From contig OX104119.1 of the NCBI GenBank assembly GCA_944474755.1, positions 82,030,896-82,094,895 on the forward strand: a stretch of DNA of 64,000 nt. The letters are read 5' to 3'. Of the stretch, positions 1-11,978 are shown piece by piece. The notes under the pieces are model-generated. The model was not told the origin of the DNA. It worked only from the letters and a program-made list of their open reading frames with translations, and ran no database searches. Origin of the DNA: Limnoperna fortunei. Its lineage: Eukaryota; Mollusca; Bivalvia; Mytilida; Modiolidae. The translations under genes were made by a program, and so were the position numbers. How positions within the stretch are numbered: position 1 is the first letter of the stretch; every line of letters begins with the position of its first letter.

Positions 1-395
1 CATTTTGTTTGGCGGCAGGTAGTCTGTAGACAGTCTATTGTTTCATTTTATCAAGTTGTTTGTAGTCTATAGACATTCTATGGTTTCATTTTGTTCGGTG
101 GCAGGTATTCTGTAGACAGTATATGGTTTCTTTGTTTTCAGGCGGCAGGTATTCTGTAGACAGTCTGTGGTTTCATTTTGTTTGGCGGCAGGTAGTCTGA
201 AGACAGTCTATGGTTTCATTTTGCTGCTCGGCGGTATTTAGTATGTGAATAGTTTTACTGTGTCATATCGTTAAACGGTTAGTAGTATGGAGACGGTTGA
301 CGTACATTGATTTTGATGATCGGTAGTCTGCACACAATTTGTTCGGCGGTCGGTAGTCTGTAGACAGTGTATGGTTACAATTTGGTCGGCGGTTG
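1..395. repeat. Degenerate tandem repeat, unit about 43 bp
   Basis: About eight diverged units built on 'ggcggcaggtagtctgtaga' followed by 'cagtctatggtttcatttt'. The left end is cut by the window edge. Confidence 0.8.
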
Positions 396-407
396 TAAGC
401 TGTCTGT

Positions 408-540
408 TAAGAACCACCCATTACACATTCCTGTTAAGCTTGTTCAAATTGGTCAAGTGGTTTTGAAGAAAACGATAGACGTGTGAAAGGTTTACGGCCG
501 ACGACGATGACGGACGCCAAGTGATGAGAATAGCTCACCC
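408..540 (+). mobile_element. 3' end of a modular dispersed element
   Basis: Runs from 'aaccaccca' through 'gacgacgatgacggacgcc' to 'gatgagaatagctcaccc'. The same end is seen at 10085-10217 and, more diverged, at 42500-42625, where it terminates a longer element. Confidence 0.65.
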
Positions 541-545
541 GACCC

Positions 546-1300
546 TAAAAAGATGAGTTTCACGCAATATTGTCCTGTCTGTTATTGAATTGTGATGTTT
601 TTCTTTGATGTATATCTTCTTTACATGTGTTTCTATAATGTCAGCAATAATTTGTAGGAATTTGTAAATGAAAAGAAGTATAGTTTTCTTATCCCACCCC
701 GTCCCCAACCCGCATTTCCTTCTACATGTACAAATGCAATAAGCTTCAATAGAACAAGTTCTAATTCCATACAGATATACGATCTCCCTCCGAAAACAAG
801 ATACACACTAAGTTGTTCGCTGTACAACAATTCATCAGTCGATCTGATACCAGAGTAATGCGAAATACTGTTGACAAATAGCTTTGTTTTGGACGTAATT
901 AAGGAGTCAAACGCCAATGCAAAGTGTTTAAAAGATTTCCAGTATATGCCAGTTATGATTATAAGAAACTTGTGTTATTTCAAAGATAATCATATTTGTG
1001 ATCTGTTTTTACTTATATCAGTTAACCTGTCATTTAAATTAGATTTGTATCTTTTGGGTTTCAGATGTTATGTCAAGTTGAATAAACAAAGGTAATTTCT
1101 CAACAAGACACAAACTTCTAATGTGTAATTGTCACAGTTGTTTCTTTGGCACATATTTTAAAGCATATGTCGTATTGAAGTCCTTAGAAGAGACTTAGTC
1201 TTGGCTAGACTAAACGCGCGTCTGGTGTAGTAAATTTATATTAAATTATATTAACCTTGGTATCTTTGATGAAATTTTATTTACAAGTTGTGTACGCTAT
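546..1300. other. AT-rich DNA, nothing recognised
   Basis: Only short open frames without splice-flanked coding signal. Confidence 0.5.
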
Positions 1301-1301
1301 A

Positions 1302-1790
1302 TAAACTGTCGCACGGTAGTCCATTATTTAAATAGAGACTTACAAGGTGTGCCACTTTATATTGTTTGTTTGTTTGAATGGTCTTTAACGCCACTTTCAG
1401 CAATTTTTCAGCTACAATCATGGTTTCCAGATTTTATTTGGTGAGGAAGCCGGAGTACCCGGAGAAAACACCCGACCTTCGGTTGGAAAACTTGCCATCC
1501 TAGTCAATTAAGGTTGGAGTCGAGTACACCCTGTCCGCAGCGAGACCTCAGTGTTGACAGACCGTGATCAATAGTAGACGAATTACCCTAACCACTCGAC
1601 CACAGAGGCCCATTGCCACTAAATAAACTGTCGCACGATAGTACATTATAAAGAGACTTACAAAATATGCACACTGTATAACTGTCACTCAGTAGGCCAA
1701 TTATTTTAGAGACTAACAAGGTGTGCACACTGTCGCAGGGTAGTAAATTTGATTTGCAATGTGACTTACAAGTATACACTATATAAACTG
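1302..1790. repeat. Degenerate tandem repeat split by a SINE
   Basis: Units of the type 'aaactgtcgcacggtagt ... agagacttacaaggtgtg' occur at 1302-1361 and again two to three times at 1621-1790. The gap between is exactly the SINE at 1362-1613. Confidence 0.65.
1362..1613 (-). mobile_element. tRNA-headed SINE, full length
   Basis: Read on the minus strand it begins ggcctctgtggtcgagtggt (A-box-like), continues through a weakened B-box region, and ends with a tail 'tggcgtt..' plus CAAA repeats. Flanking 12-mers TGCCACTTTATA (1350-1361) and TGCCACTAAATA (1614-1625) look like an old target-site duplication with two mismatches. Same family as the copy at 3161-3420. Molluscan SINEs of the V-SINE/RUDI kind are possible relatives; not verified. 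Confidence 0.85.
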
Positions 1791-3050
1791 TTTGGACATT
1801 TTGTTATTTTTTTAACCTTCCATTTCGATCCATAAAATTACACAGAAAATCTTTTTTGTGATTTTTTTATCATTAATGAAGAACGCGACCTAACAGTCGC
1901 TTGTAAATTGTTATGTTATTATTTCACCTAGGTGCGTGAATCATAATAACAACAGTAGCCTTCTAAGAATCTGTGTTCCTATTAAAAGGGGAACAAATTT
2001 GAATAACAAAATCAAATTAGTAACTAAACATTACGAATATTTTGCTTATTAGTTTAATCATGTGGAGCAAACATCTACCATGTTTACCGCCTGTGTGGAT
2101 TCTTATTCAGATGTTTATCTGCTGCTATTGTCTTTGAGAAGTTCGGAGCCAAGACTGTGATTGGTCGATGTCAGTTTACTAAAAAGGATTGTTATTGGTC
2201 GATGTAAGTTAACAAAAAAATAACTGTGATAGGAAGTTTACACTACATTTCTTTTGAAAAACCTCAAACAAACCATATTAGTTATCTAGTATGGATAGGT
2301 CAAATGCTGAGAACACCATTCAGACATTAAATATTCAACTAATTGATAATTTGCATGAGTTATATTATACCTAAATATAAACAAATAATAAAACAAGCAC
2401 TCTTGAGATTAAGCCAGCATGCAAGGGCGGTAAATCGGTGAAATGCATCAAGAAATAATCAAATAATCCTGTTCTTAACTCGCAATAGGAAGTAACTATT
2501 ATATTTTTTATGATCATAAACATGTAATTATTATCTTCAAAGCGTTGTGTTATAACTTGATTGAAATGTACTAATGCAAAATACAAATCCTTAGGATAGG
2601 TAATTCACAGCGGCTAATCGTATTGCAAATATACATAATATTTAAAGCGAAATAAACAAGATTTCGAAAACACTGGGATCGTTTCAAATATATACAGCAA
2701 AAATATCCAAGGTCTAGACGTGAACAGTTCTGCATCTGTACATGTGTACTTGTACTTTCAAACAAACTAAGAAACAAACCAACTGTTAATAAACATAGGA
2801 CAACTGTAACTGATAATTCCCATACGAAATAAGAAATACTAGACAGAATAATAGCACAATGTTCCATTCGACTCCAGAATGCCCATTAATACGAAACGGA
2901 CGGTACATTAAGAAGATCGTTATAAGGTATAAACTCGTGTCAATCACAGGGTTAAGCTGATGGTCTGCTTCAGTATGGATTAATGAGAGTTAGATCACAG
3001 ACTCTGTAGTTTTTTTTGTTGCCTAAGTGAATTTGTTAATCGCTTTTTCT
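1791..3050. other. AT-rich DNA, nothing recognised
   Basis: No open frame above 100 codons, no repeat structure and no coding motif seen on either strand. Confidence 0.5.
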
Positions 3051-3160
3051 CTTTCTCTCTTATGAGACAGGGCGGTACTCTCTGATGGGAAGATTTCTCT
3101 TTCTCTCTAATCAGACAGAGCGGTACTCTCTGATAGAAAGATTTCTATTTCTAACTTATG

Positions 3161-3420
3161 TTTGTTTGTTTGATGGTGTTTAACGCCACTTTCAGCAATT
3201 TTTCAGCTATATCATGGCGTCCAGTTTTTATTGGGGGAGGAAGCCGGAGTACCCGGAGAAAACCCCCAACCTGCGGTAGAAAAACTGGCAATCCTTGTCA
3301 ATTAAGATTTGAGTCGAGTACACCCTGCCTGCAGTGAGAATCGAACCCCCAATCTCAGTGTTGACAGACCACGTGATCAATAGTAAACGAACTACCTTGA
3401 CCACTTGGCCACCGAGGCCC
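3161..3420 (-). mobile_element. tRNA-headed SINE with perfect target-site duplication
   Basis: Minus strand: gggcctcggtggccaagtgg (A-box), B-box-like 'gggggttcgattctcac', a conserved body containing 'ggtactccggcttcctcccc' (reverse complement seen here), then 'tatagctgaaaaattgctga' and 'ggcgttaaacaccatcaaac' plus CAAA repeats. It is flanked by TTCTAACTTATG at 3149-3160 and 3421-3432, a 12-bp duplication of minisatellite sequence. This defines the element ends to the base. Confidence 0.95.
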
Positions 3421-3818
3421 TTCTAACTTATGAGAGAGAGCGGTACTCTCTGATGGGAAGATTTCTCTTTCTAACTAATGAGACAGATCGGTACTCTCTG
3501 ATGGGAAGATTTCTCTTTCTTTCTAATGAGACAGAGCGGTACTCTCTGATGGGAAGATTTCTCTTTTTAACTAATAAGACAGAGCGGTACTATCTGATGG
3601 GAAGATTCCTCTTTGTAACTAATGAGACAGGGCGGTACTCTCTGATTGCAAGATTCCTCTTCCTCTCTAATGAGACAGAGCGGTACTCTCTGATGGGAAG
3701 ATTTATCTTTCTCTCTAATGAGACAGAGCGGTGGTCTCTGATGTGAAGATTGCTCTTTCTCTCTAATGAGACAGAGCGGTACTCTCTGATAGGAAGATTT
3801 CTCTTTCTAACTAATGAG

Positions 3819-4330
3819 GCACCGTGCGGGATCCGGGTGGCTAAAAGAATAGACCGCAGTCGCGCTAGCTTGTCGTAAAAGGCGGCTAAATAGCGCCCAG
3901 TACCATGACCGACGTGTCAGGTCGGTTTGCCTAAAGACCGACTGGGATGTGTGCCCCAGGTGGTTGAATGGGGTACCCCTGGCAAGCTGGGGTTGTCAGG
4001 CCATAATACGGAAAACCTGACCGCAAACCATATTAGTGCACCGTGTTGGGAAAAATGCCACGTTCCTCGCACGTTAAAGAACGCTGCTGTAGTATTCGCT
4101 ATGAGTAGGGATTTCGATCCCGCTACAGGAGGCTAAATTGCCCGACCCTATCCATCCTCCCATTTGCCAGTGGCAATCTAAAATCCGTTACCCCTATTTT
4201 TCCTTGTGTCCCATCCCATTTTCATTCATCATCATTTCATGTTCATTTTATCATCCATTTCATGTTCATCGCCTGAATATAGCTGAAATATTGCTGCTCG
4301 GGCGTTAAACACCATTAATCAATCAATCAA
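3819..4330 (+). mobile_element. 512-bp non-coding retroposon (SINE-like) with target-site duplication
   Basis: Starts 'gcaccgtgcgggatccgggt' and ends '..gggcgttaaacaccatt' plus AATC repeats. Flanked by TCTAACTAATGAG at 3806-3818 and 4331-4343 (13 bp, perfect). The head differs from the tRNA-headed SINE at 3161, yet the tail 'atagctgaaatattgctg' + 'gcgttaaacacc' is clearly related. The 69-codon open frame inside is not conserved-looking and the element has no coding capacity. The head resembles repeats I know as widespread in mollusc genomes; the family name is uncertain. Confidence 0.9.
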
Positions 4331-5284
4331 TCTAACTAATGAGACAGAGCGGTACTATCTGATGGGAAGATTCCTCTTTGTAACTAATGAGACAGGGCGG
4401 TACTCTCTGATGGGAAGATTTCTCTTTCTCTCTGATGAGACAGACCGGAACTCTGTAATAGGAAGATTTCTCTTTCTAACTAATGAGACAGATTGGTACT
4501 CTCTGATGGAAAGTTTTCTCTTTCTCTCTAATGAGACAGAGCGGTACTCTCTGATGGGAAGATTTCTCTTTCTTTCTAATGAGACAGACCGTTACTCTCT
4601 GATGGAAAGTTTTCTCTTTCTCTCTAATGAGACAGAGTGGTACTCTTTAATGGGAAGATTTCTCTTTCTCTCTAATGAGACAGAGCGGTATTCTCTGATG
4701 TGAACATTTCTCTCTCTTTTCTCTCTCTAATGAGACAGAGCGGTACTATCTGATAGGAAGATTTCTCTTTCTAACTAATGAGACAGAGCGGTCCTCTCTT
4801 ATGGGAAGATTTCTCTTTCTCTCTAAAGAGACAGACCGGTACTCTGTAATGGGAAGATTTCTCTTTGTAACTAATGAGACAGGGCGGTACTATCTGATGG
4901 GAAGATTTCTCTTTCTATCTAATGAGACAGAGAGGTACTCTCTGATGTGAAGATTTCTCTCTCTCTAATGAGACAGATCGGTACTCTCTAATAGGAAGAT
5001 TTCTCTTTCTCTCTAATGAGACAGAGCGGTACTCTCTGATGGGAAGATTTCTCTTCCTCTTTAATGAGACAGAGCGGTACTTATTTTTAAAAAGTTGTTA
5101 TTAAGCGAGAAAATTTCTCCAACACAAGACATATGTTTTTCCAATTCTCAAACACGCCGGCAAAATATCCTTTTGTCCAATCCTTCGGTAGAGCCGCGGG
5201 ATATCTTACACTTTGGGTGTCAGATTTTTGTCTCGCCTTTAATTGTGATAGGTATAGAGCATCTGACATTGGTACGAGTGGATT

Positions 5285-5360
5285 TTCGGATTTCTCCTAT
5301 CGAGATAGTTAATGGAGATTTAAGTTTTAAATTCCATTATCTCGATATGAGAAATCAAAC
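5285..5360. repeat. Imperfect inverted repeat
   Basis: 'atttctcctatcgagatag' pairs with 'tatctcgatatgagaaat' about 20 bases on, forming an imperfect hairpin in otherwise unassigned DNA at 5081-5557. Confidence 0.5.
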
Positions 5361-5557
5361 ACATATAAGAAATCAAAAAATTTCTTCGAGAGTATACATG
5401 AGATTTTGTTTCTCCTATTTTTAATAACTAGTAAATTTGCGAAGTGAAATACAAATTCTCCCAACCACAATTTTTTTTGGTCATAACTTGAAATGACGGT
5501 AAATTAAAGTTGTTTTGATTATGACGGTATTAAGTTTTTTGACGTTATCAGTTGAAA

Positions 5558-5780
5558 CCAATCAACAGATGAGGACCGCATATTCCTCAGTGACGAGAAC
5601 TATTTTCTCCACACCAATCAACAGATGAGGACCGCCATATTCCCCAGTGACGAGAACTATTTTTTCCACACCAATCAACAGATGAGGACCGCCATATTCC
5701 CCAGTGACGAGAACTATTTTTTCCACACCAATCAACAGATTCCCCAGTGACGAGAACTATTTTTTCCACACCAATCAAGC
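5558..5780. repeat. 57-bp tandem repeat, about 3.7 units
   Basis: Unit: 'ccaatcaacagatgaggacc' + 'gccatattccccagtgacga' + 'gaactattttttccaca'. The last unit lacks 'gatgaggaccgccatattcc'. Copies are nearly identical, so expansion is recent. Its 19-codon period keeps a minus-strand frame open, which I regard as incidental. Confidence 0.92.
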
Positions 5781-5844
5781 GGTTGAAATGTTATGAAAAA
5801 ATTTGAGAAACTATTTTCTCACTAATGAGACAGCGTGGTATCTA

Positions 5845-6705
5845 TTTTCAGCCGGTTTAGATATCTTTGTCTCAACCCGTGGTTGAGATAAGAATTTCAC
5901 GCTCATTTTCTCGTAAGAATGTATTGTGACGTCAACTGTCCGGTTAGCCATAAAAATCATAAAACTGTTTTCTTTAGTTGTGTTGGTTTACTAGGCGTCT
6001 TTAAATATTTACACAAAGACAACATATCTGAGCTTCCGTGACCCAATTTATGCCACAACATGATAGCTATACACGTCAAAACAAACACGTTGACTCAACA
6101 AATGTACGCTGGTAGATAATGTTCAGGGTAGATAACTTTATTTGTTGACATCTTCCAACTTAACAGCATCGGATTGTTTTTGAACAAACAAGTGAGAAAT
6201 AGAATCACAACACCGGTGGGACGGCAAGACCGGAAAATCTCAGACTCCCAAAGGAAAGATTTCTGGTCTCCAATCATGCTCTAATATTTTTATTCAGTTG
6301 AGGTATCATTGTCTTAACCTATGGGATTTCACGCTCCCTTTTCCGTAAAACTGTATTGTGATATCAATTGTCTGTTCAGCAATAAAAATCACTCTGCCTT
6401 TTTAAACATTAGTATGAAAACAACATATCTGAGCTTCAACTACCAAGTTTATGCCGCGAAATGAAAAAAAAAACAAGCCACGTTGATGATAACTTTCAGG
6501 GTAGATGACTATTTTTTGACATCTTTCAACAGAACAACACAGAATTGTTTTTAATTGGTGAGAGATAGAATCAAACACCCGTGGTAGGGGGAGACGGCTA
6601 ATGTAAACACCAGCGTGAAAGATTTGGCAGAGGACCCTCGTTAAAGAACAGAAATCTGTTACATGTAACATGGTTATTTGAGATTTTCTCGTCTTGCCCT
6701 CCTAC
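5845..6705. repeat. Diverged tandem duplication, two units of about 430 bp
   Basis: Blocks recur in order: 'gtattgtgacgtcaactgtc' (5918) and 'gtattgtgatatcaattgtc' (6353); 'aacatatctgagcttc' at 6021 and 6422; 'ttcagggtagat' at 6121 and 6493; 'ttgttttt' followed by 'gagaaatagaatcacaacac' or its variant. Identity is moderate with indels. No coding signal. Confidence 0.75.
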
Positions 6706-6709
6706 CGTT

Positions 6710-8249
6710 TATTTATATAATCTCAGATACCCAAGTATTGTGCATTTTTTTTTTAGTTTTAGCCAGTGCACAGGGTGGTTTTCCAATTGCTTCTAAGTTT
6801 TAGAAAATCCAAGAATTAATCAAGTTTTCAGAATCATTCTACTAATTTTCACTTGAATTTAACTGATTATTTGTTACACAATATTTCAGTAACTTGTCCC
6901 ATATTTTGTGCGTAAAATTGCCTCCATTTATTTTTAAGTTCCGTGAATTTAACACCACAAGTATTTGTTATTATACAAACACAATTGATAAATATTTTTG
7001 TATTAAAACTTGATATTAATATCAATAATTTATCCTTATTTGACTTTCTAGTTGTACTTGATCGTTTGTCAATCTTTAAATTCTGTTCATTGAGTGTTCA
7101 CTAAGTACATCTGCTAATCTGATAAATAATTTTCAGTAATGTGAATAGGAGACGTATGAAACAAACAAAAAATGTTTAATAATGTACAACCCTATGTTGT
7201 AATAAATGATACAAAATCATATAAATAAAACAAATTATGCATGCGGTACAATTTTAAAGATTTCCGACTTAAAGAATAACTTTAAACTTGTTTGTTTATG
7301 TCTCTGAATTGTCTACAAACCTTTTACATCTGCATTCAGTAAATACTCTGTGATTTAATTGCATTACAGAACTATCGAGGAGTTCCGAAGATAAAAATTT
7401 AGTGTAAATATCCGTGCTCGTGACCTGTTAGAGTTTCAAATAATTACTGTACATTACCAAAACGTACCAAATTTCATTATATTTGAGCTTTAGTCTTGAC
7501 TTTCTTGCATTTAGCAATGACAGCTGTGTTGATAAAGAAAGCTTACATCTCATATATTTTTTCTAGAGTAATTTTTCATGTGTTAACTGCCCCATAAATC
7601 TTTCGTTTCCAATTTAACTTCGTGACAACGCTTAATCACGAGAGGATTTATTAAAATTGGATAGAAAAATGGTCTAGTGTCAAAGTCTGCGAGGATTCTA
7701 AATAAATCAGATTCACTTTTCTTAATTGTCAAAGACTAGCAAAGAGTAAACAGGTTAATCGATTTGAACACAAAGAAACGGCTGCATGTCACGTGTAGAT
7801 GGCGCTGATTTGTAAAAGAAGAACTGAAGTCACAATAGTAAAAAGAGTAAAACGTTAGATTTGTACAGTTTGTTATACCCCTTAATTTCATTTAATAAAA
7901 TAACATCTGACGAGATTGACTGTTATATTTTGCATAGCAGTTTCTAATCCTTATTTTGCCTCTGCATTCTCCGTGCTTATTTTAGCGGGACACACAACAT
8001 ATATATTGTGTCAGTTTATTTCTGTAGACATAAGTGTTCCATATCTATAAAATGTATAGTGCATTACCTTGCTGAATAGTTGTAAACGTTCGAGTGTCAC
8101 GGCCACAGTGTTTGCAGGTTTTGAAAAAAAGATTAGGAAATCAATACCTTTCAAGTGGTATTCAAAACTTTTGGCTCTTTTGTTTATCAACTGAAGTATA
8201 GTTTGTTAACGTTTCTAGTTCTCGTCTGAATATGACTAAAATACCTTCA
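6710..8249. other. AT-rich DNA, nothing recognised
   Basis: No repeat or coding motif seen on either strand. Confidence 0.5.
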
Positions 8250-8404
8250 GAGGCCGAGTGGTGAATGTAGTTCGTCTGATATTGATTACGTGGTCTGTCA
8301 AAACTGAAGTTGCGGGTTCGAGTCTCAATAAATAAAAACTGAACGCCATGATATAGCTGAAAAATTGCTGAAATTGGCGTTAAACATCATTCAGACAAAC
8401 CAAT
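8250..8404 (+). mobile_element. Internally deleted SINE
   Basis: Begins 'gaggccgagtggtgaatgta' with A box, has a B box 'cgggttcgagtctca', then jumps directly to 'ataaaaactgaacgccatga' and the common tail 'ggcgttaaacatca'. About 90 bases of the body present in the copy at 3161 are missing. Confidence 0.85.
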
Positions 8405-9204
8405 ACAAATATCTAGTTACCTTATGTGATAACGGATAACAATCACGTGATAAATACAACCACAAGGTTTCCTGTACACAACCAAAACATTGATCAACAT
8501 TCAAGCTTTTTCCAGTAGATTGTGACAATATTAAAAAATATTAAATATTAAAATGAATCATGAAAAATAACACCTTTCATCATCAGAACTTAACGTTTTT
8601 TTTTAGGAATACCAAAAACAGTTATCATAAACTGTGACAGTCGTTTTCCCCCCAGTCACGTGCTGTTATTTCCATGTAGACACTCAAGGGAATGTCTACT
8701 CTAAAAATGTCTTGTAGTACATACTATTAGCACTTTTAAATAGAGCACACTATTATATTTTTTGTTGCAGCTACAAAGATGCTACCCTTTTTCCTTTTCT
8801 TTTTTATTTATTTCAAATTTCATTAACAGGTTATACTCTATAACATTTACAAAAATTATTTTTTCTAGTTATCTTTTTACAATACGCAATATAGAGCGGA
8901 CTGAATCCGATTAAACGGGGGTTGAAAATAAGAGTCGCATGTTGTTTATTCCACCGGACATCCTGTCCTTGAAAAACCAATTTAAATCTCTTAGTTCCGT
9001 AGTGGTTTTTTGTTTTATTCATCAAGCCTGTTTAAATGTCAGTATTATTTTATGTTGAAAGTCAATTCACTTACTACTGCAGTTACAAATGGCGACATTA
9101 AAACTATATATTAAATCCGATAGTAAAGATACATTTGTAGAAAACAGCCGTAATAACAAGCTACAGACACTAAAAACGGTTCGTAGCCGTAAAAATTCTA
9201 CAAC
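8405..9204. other. AT-rich DNA, nothing recognised
   Basis: Two E-box hexamers CACGTG but no gene or repeat structure seen. Confidence 0.45.
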
Positions 9205-9405
9205 ATGCTACTTCTTAATAGGAAATAGAGAGCAACGTTACTTATCATGTCCTTAATAGGTAATAGAGAGCAACGTTACTTATCATTTCCTTAATAGGAA
9301 ATAGAGAGCAACGTTACTTATCGTGTCCTTAATAGGAAATAGAGAGCAACGTTACTTATCATGTCCTTAATAGGAAATAGAGAACAACGTTACTTATCAT
9401 GTCCG
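9205..9405. repeat. 38-bp tandem repeat, about 5 units
   Basis: Unit: 'atcatgtccttaataggaaa' + 'tagagagcaacgttactt'. Copies differ at one or two positions. Confidence 0.92.
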
Positions 9406-9583
9406 TAAAGAAAAGAAAAAGAAGTTACATCAGTAGAAAAATAATTATCATGTATATATTATTTAAACACCCACGTCCTCTGTTACTCGATGCATTTATA
9501 TATGTGCACTTCTCTTATTTATCGACTGTAAAGGTTCTAATTTTTACGTTTGTTTTATTTTTTGAAAAATACTAACAAAATAG

Positions 9584-10217
9584 TGCCTATGTTAAACTAA
9601 GTCCTGCGATGGCTGCCAACTTTGATTTTGTATACAAACAGAAACTTTGAAGAGGACCATCTATGGAACATTTCTGCAATACTTAATCCACCTAGCGGAT
9701 CGCGAGAAGAATTTTTTTGTTATTCATACCAAAAGATCGCATTAATAGCACTAGCAGCCATGCTGAATTTTAATTGACTAAAACACTCAAAATAATAAGA
9801 TAACTATGAGAAGCTTCATTTCTGAACAATTTGGTTTCATTGTGAAGAACAGTTTCGAAGATGTTGTTTCCTCATAGAGGCCTATGTTAAACTAAGTCCT
9901 GCTATGGTATCCATCTTTGATTGTGGATCGGCACAAAAATTCTAACGTTGTATAGGACCATTTAAGGAGCATTTTTGGAATATTGCCAAGTGGTTTGTCA
10001 GAAGAAGATTTTTGAAATGTTGCCAAATAAAACTCATAATTAAAGCAATGTTGAATACTTGATCAGCACTCAAAACTCAAGATTGTGTTAAGAACAACCC
10101 AATACATATTCCTGCCAAGTTTGTTTTAAATTGAGTTTGAAGATTGAGTGGTTTTGGAGAAAAAGATAGAAATGTGTGAAGTTTAAGGACGCCAAAGTGA
10201 TGAGAATAGCTCACACG
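9584..10217 (+). mobile_element. Modular dispersed element, two modules
   Basis: Two internal modules each start 'cctatgttaaactaagtcct' (9585 and 9881, about 296 bases apart) and are followed by the end block 'aacccaatacatattcctgc' ... 'gatgagaatagctcac'. The copy at 41358-42625 has at least two to three such modules. No protein is encoded. I see no clear terminal inverted repeats here; the class of element is unknown. Confidence 0.75.
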
Positions 10218-10329
10218 ATATTGAAAAAAAATATATCAGGCATAAATGGTATTTAGCCTAGCAAGTTGCAACATTTCACAACGCACGTCGATTAAAAGCT
10301 GACTGTACATAAAATTCAGTGTGTTTTGG

Positions 10330-10910
10330 TAAAGACATGCTTATGTTATTGGCAACATTTCACTGTTTAAAGCAATCTCTTTTGGCAATACACCGTTTTC
10401 AAGATAGGTAGTTAGATGTATCCTATCACGTGATTTATGGTAACACGTGATTTTTATGAGGGCACTTTCCTCAACGCACCCTCTTACATGTATACCATCG
10501 TGTAAATGGCATAAAATTGCACATAATTCGACCCTACCATAAATTAATATTAAATGTGGACTTTGCATCCCGGCACAACACAGCACAGGTTTCGTTTTAC
10601 GTCGTCTTCCTTTAGCTGTCATATTTCGTTTTAAATTGAGCTTTCCTCTAAATTTATGAAATCACGTGATTTTACAATGTTCACTTCTTTTAACGATAGC
10701 TTGAAAACGACATAATGACAAACCCATGTTGTTAATAACGTTTCCATTTTCATAATTTACATGCTCATATTGTTTGCAATGTTTCGGTAATCGGCATCCC
10801 CATGTTGTTGGCAACTCGTCTATATCGATAGTTGACATGCACATGTTGTTAGCAACGTTTCGGTATTTGGCCTGCTCATGTTTTTGGAGTTGGTAATACC
10901 GGCTTCTATT
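10330..10910. repeat. Degenerate repeat around 'catgttgttggcaac'
   Basis: Related blocks such as 'catgttgttggcaac', 'catgttgttagcaacgtttc' and 'catattgtttgcaatgtttc' recur at irregular 50-70 bp spacing. Three CACGTG hexamers lie among them. Confidence 0.5.
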
Positions 10911-11978
10911 GTATTTGTAGACGCCTAACAATAGATTTATGTTTCAGTCATCAAGAGTTATCTCAATTGTTTAATAATAATTGATTTCAGCAAACAATAA
11001 TGTCAGCTATGTTGTAAAAGCCTTTTTGAATGGATGATACACATGCACAATTAGCAAATCATGTTAGGTGGTATATTCATTTATCTAAAAGAAGACAACA
11101 ATCTTATCTCTATGAAGACAAAACTTCTGATATCTACCACTGTTTGTTTTATGTATAGCACCAGATGTAACATATGACAATACTATGACATATAACATAT
11201 GTAAAACAACAAGGTTTAAAATAAAATTTTGTTTCCATTTAGAACAAAAAATTACCGATTATAGTTTTTTACAGAAAAATCATTCGGATCCCAACTATGT
11301 TCGGTTCCCTATTATGTAATAACTTGTTCGTTTAAAAAATAAACAACTATATCTAACAAAACAAAAAACATTAAGGTAGGTCGCAAATGAAAACACACTA
11401 ATATTGTGAATTCTGACCTGAACGTTACATTTAAGGACGCAACGAACAATGAGCTCATAGAATATTCTGCAGTTATATTCTTATTGCAATAGTCAATCTC
11501 CACTGTAGCATTTGGTCGCAAAGGCAAAGGCAAAATAGCATTTTAAGAATGCCGTCTTTTTCCTTTCGTAAATGTAACTGTACAAAACTTATATATATAT
11601 GTATTCTCTAATTATCTTCCGGTAGCAATAGTAAATTTTCCAGTGTACCAATAATTTATTAAAAAAAAACTCTCATTAAAGAATCAAGGCTTTTCTTCTA
11701 TATACAGCTCTACACCGCATATGAAATATTCCCTAGTTACCTTCTGGGTTCAAAAGTTAATCGGTCAGTCCAGCACTAATTAATAAATTCAATAAGAGAA
11801 ATATTAATTCGTGAATGATGGTGTCTTTCTTTAAATATATGCAAATGTAACCAGCTTTTAGAACTTCATCTCTTATATGCTATTCAGGTATTCAGCTGAA
11901 AGTTTGAGATAAAACACTCCAGCACTGCTTATTGAAGTACAATGGCGGCTTTTTTGTATAAATAATCATATTCTTATG
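10911..11978. other. 3' flank and probable 3' UTR of the receptor gene
   Basis: AT-rich. A minus-strand AATAAA near 11657 could end the receptor transcript. Nothing else recognised. Confidence 0.4.

Larger units (their letters stand above)
3052..5080. repeat. 48-bp minisatellite, interrupted by two retroposons
   Basis: The unit is 'gagacagagcggtactctct' + 'gatgggaagatttctctttc' + 'tctctaat'. Some 30 units occur, with small deletions and exchange of 'ctctct' for 'taacta'. Because 48 is a multiple of three, 16-residue repeats of the type MGRFLFLSNETERYSL appear in one frame, but the frame breaks repeatedly and there is no start context or splice structure, so I do not call it a gene. Insertions at 3161-3420 and 3819-4330 interrupt it. 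Confidence 0.95.

Noticed and set aside
3405..4703. Open frames of 113 codons encoding a 16-residue repeat
   Set aside because: They follow automatically from a 48-bp unit without stops; frames break at indels and at two retroposon insertions, and no splice or start context is present.
1362..8404. Genuine tRNA genes at SINE heads
   Set aside because: A and B boxes are present but no cloverleaf acceptor or anticodon arm can be formed, and conserved SINE bodies follow.
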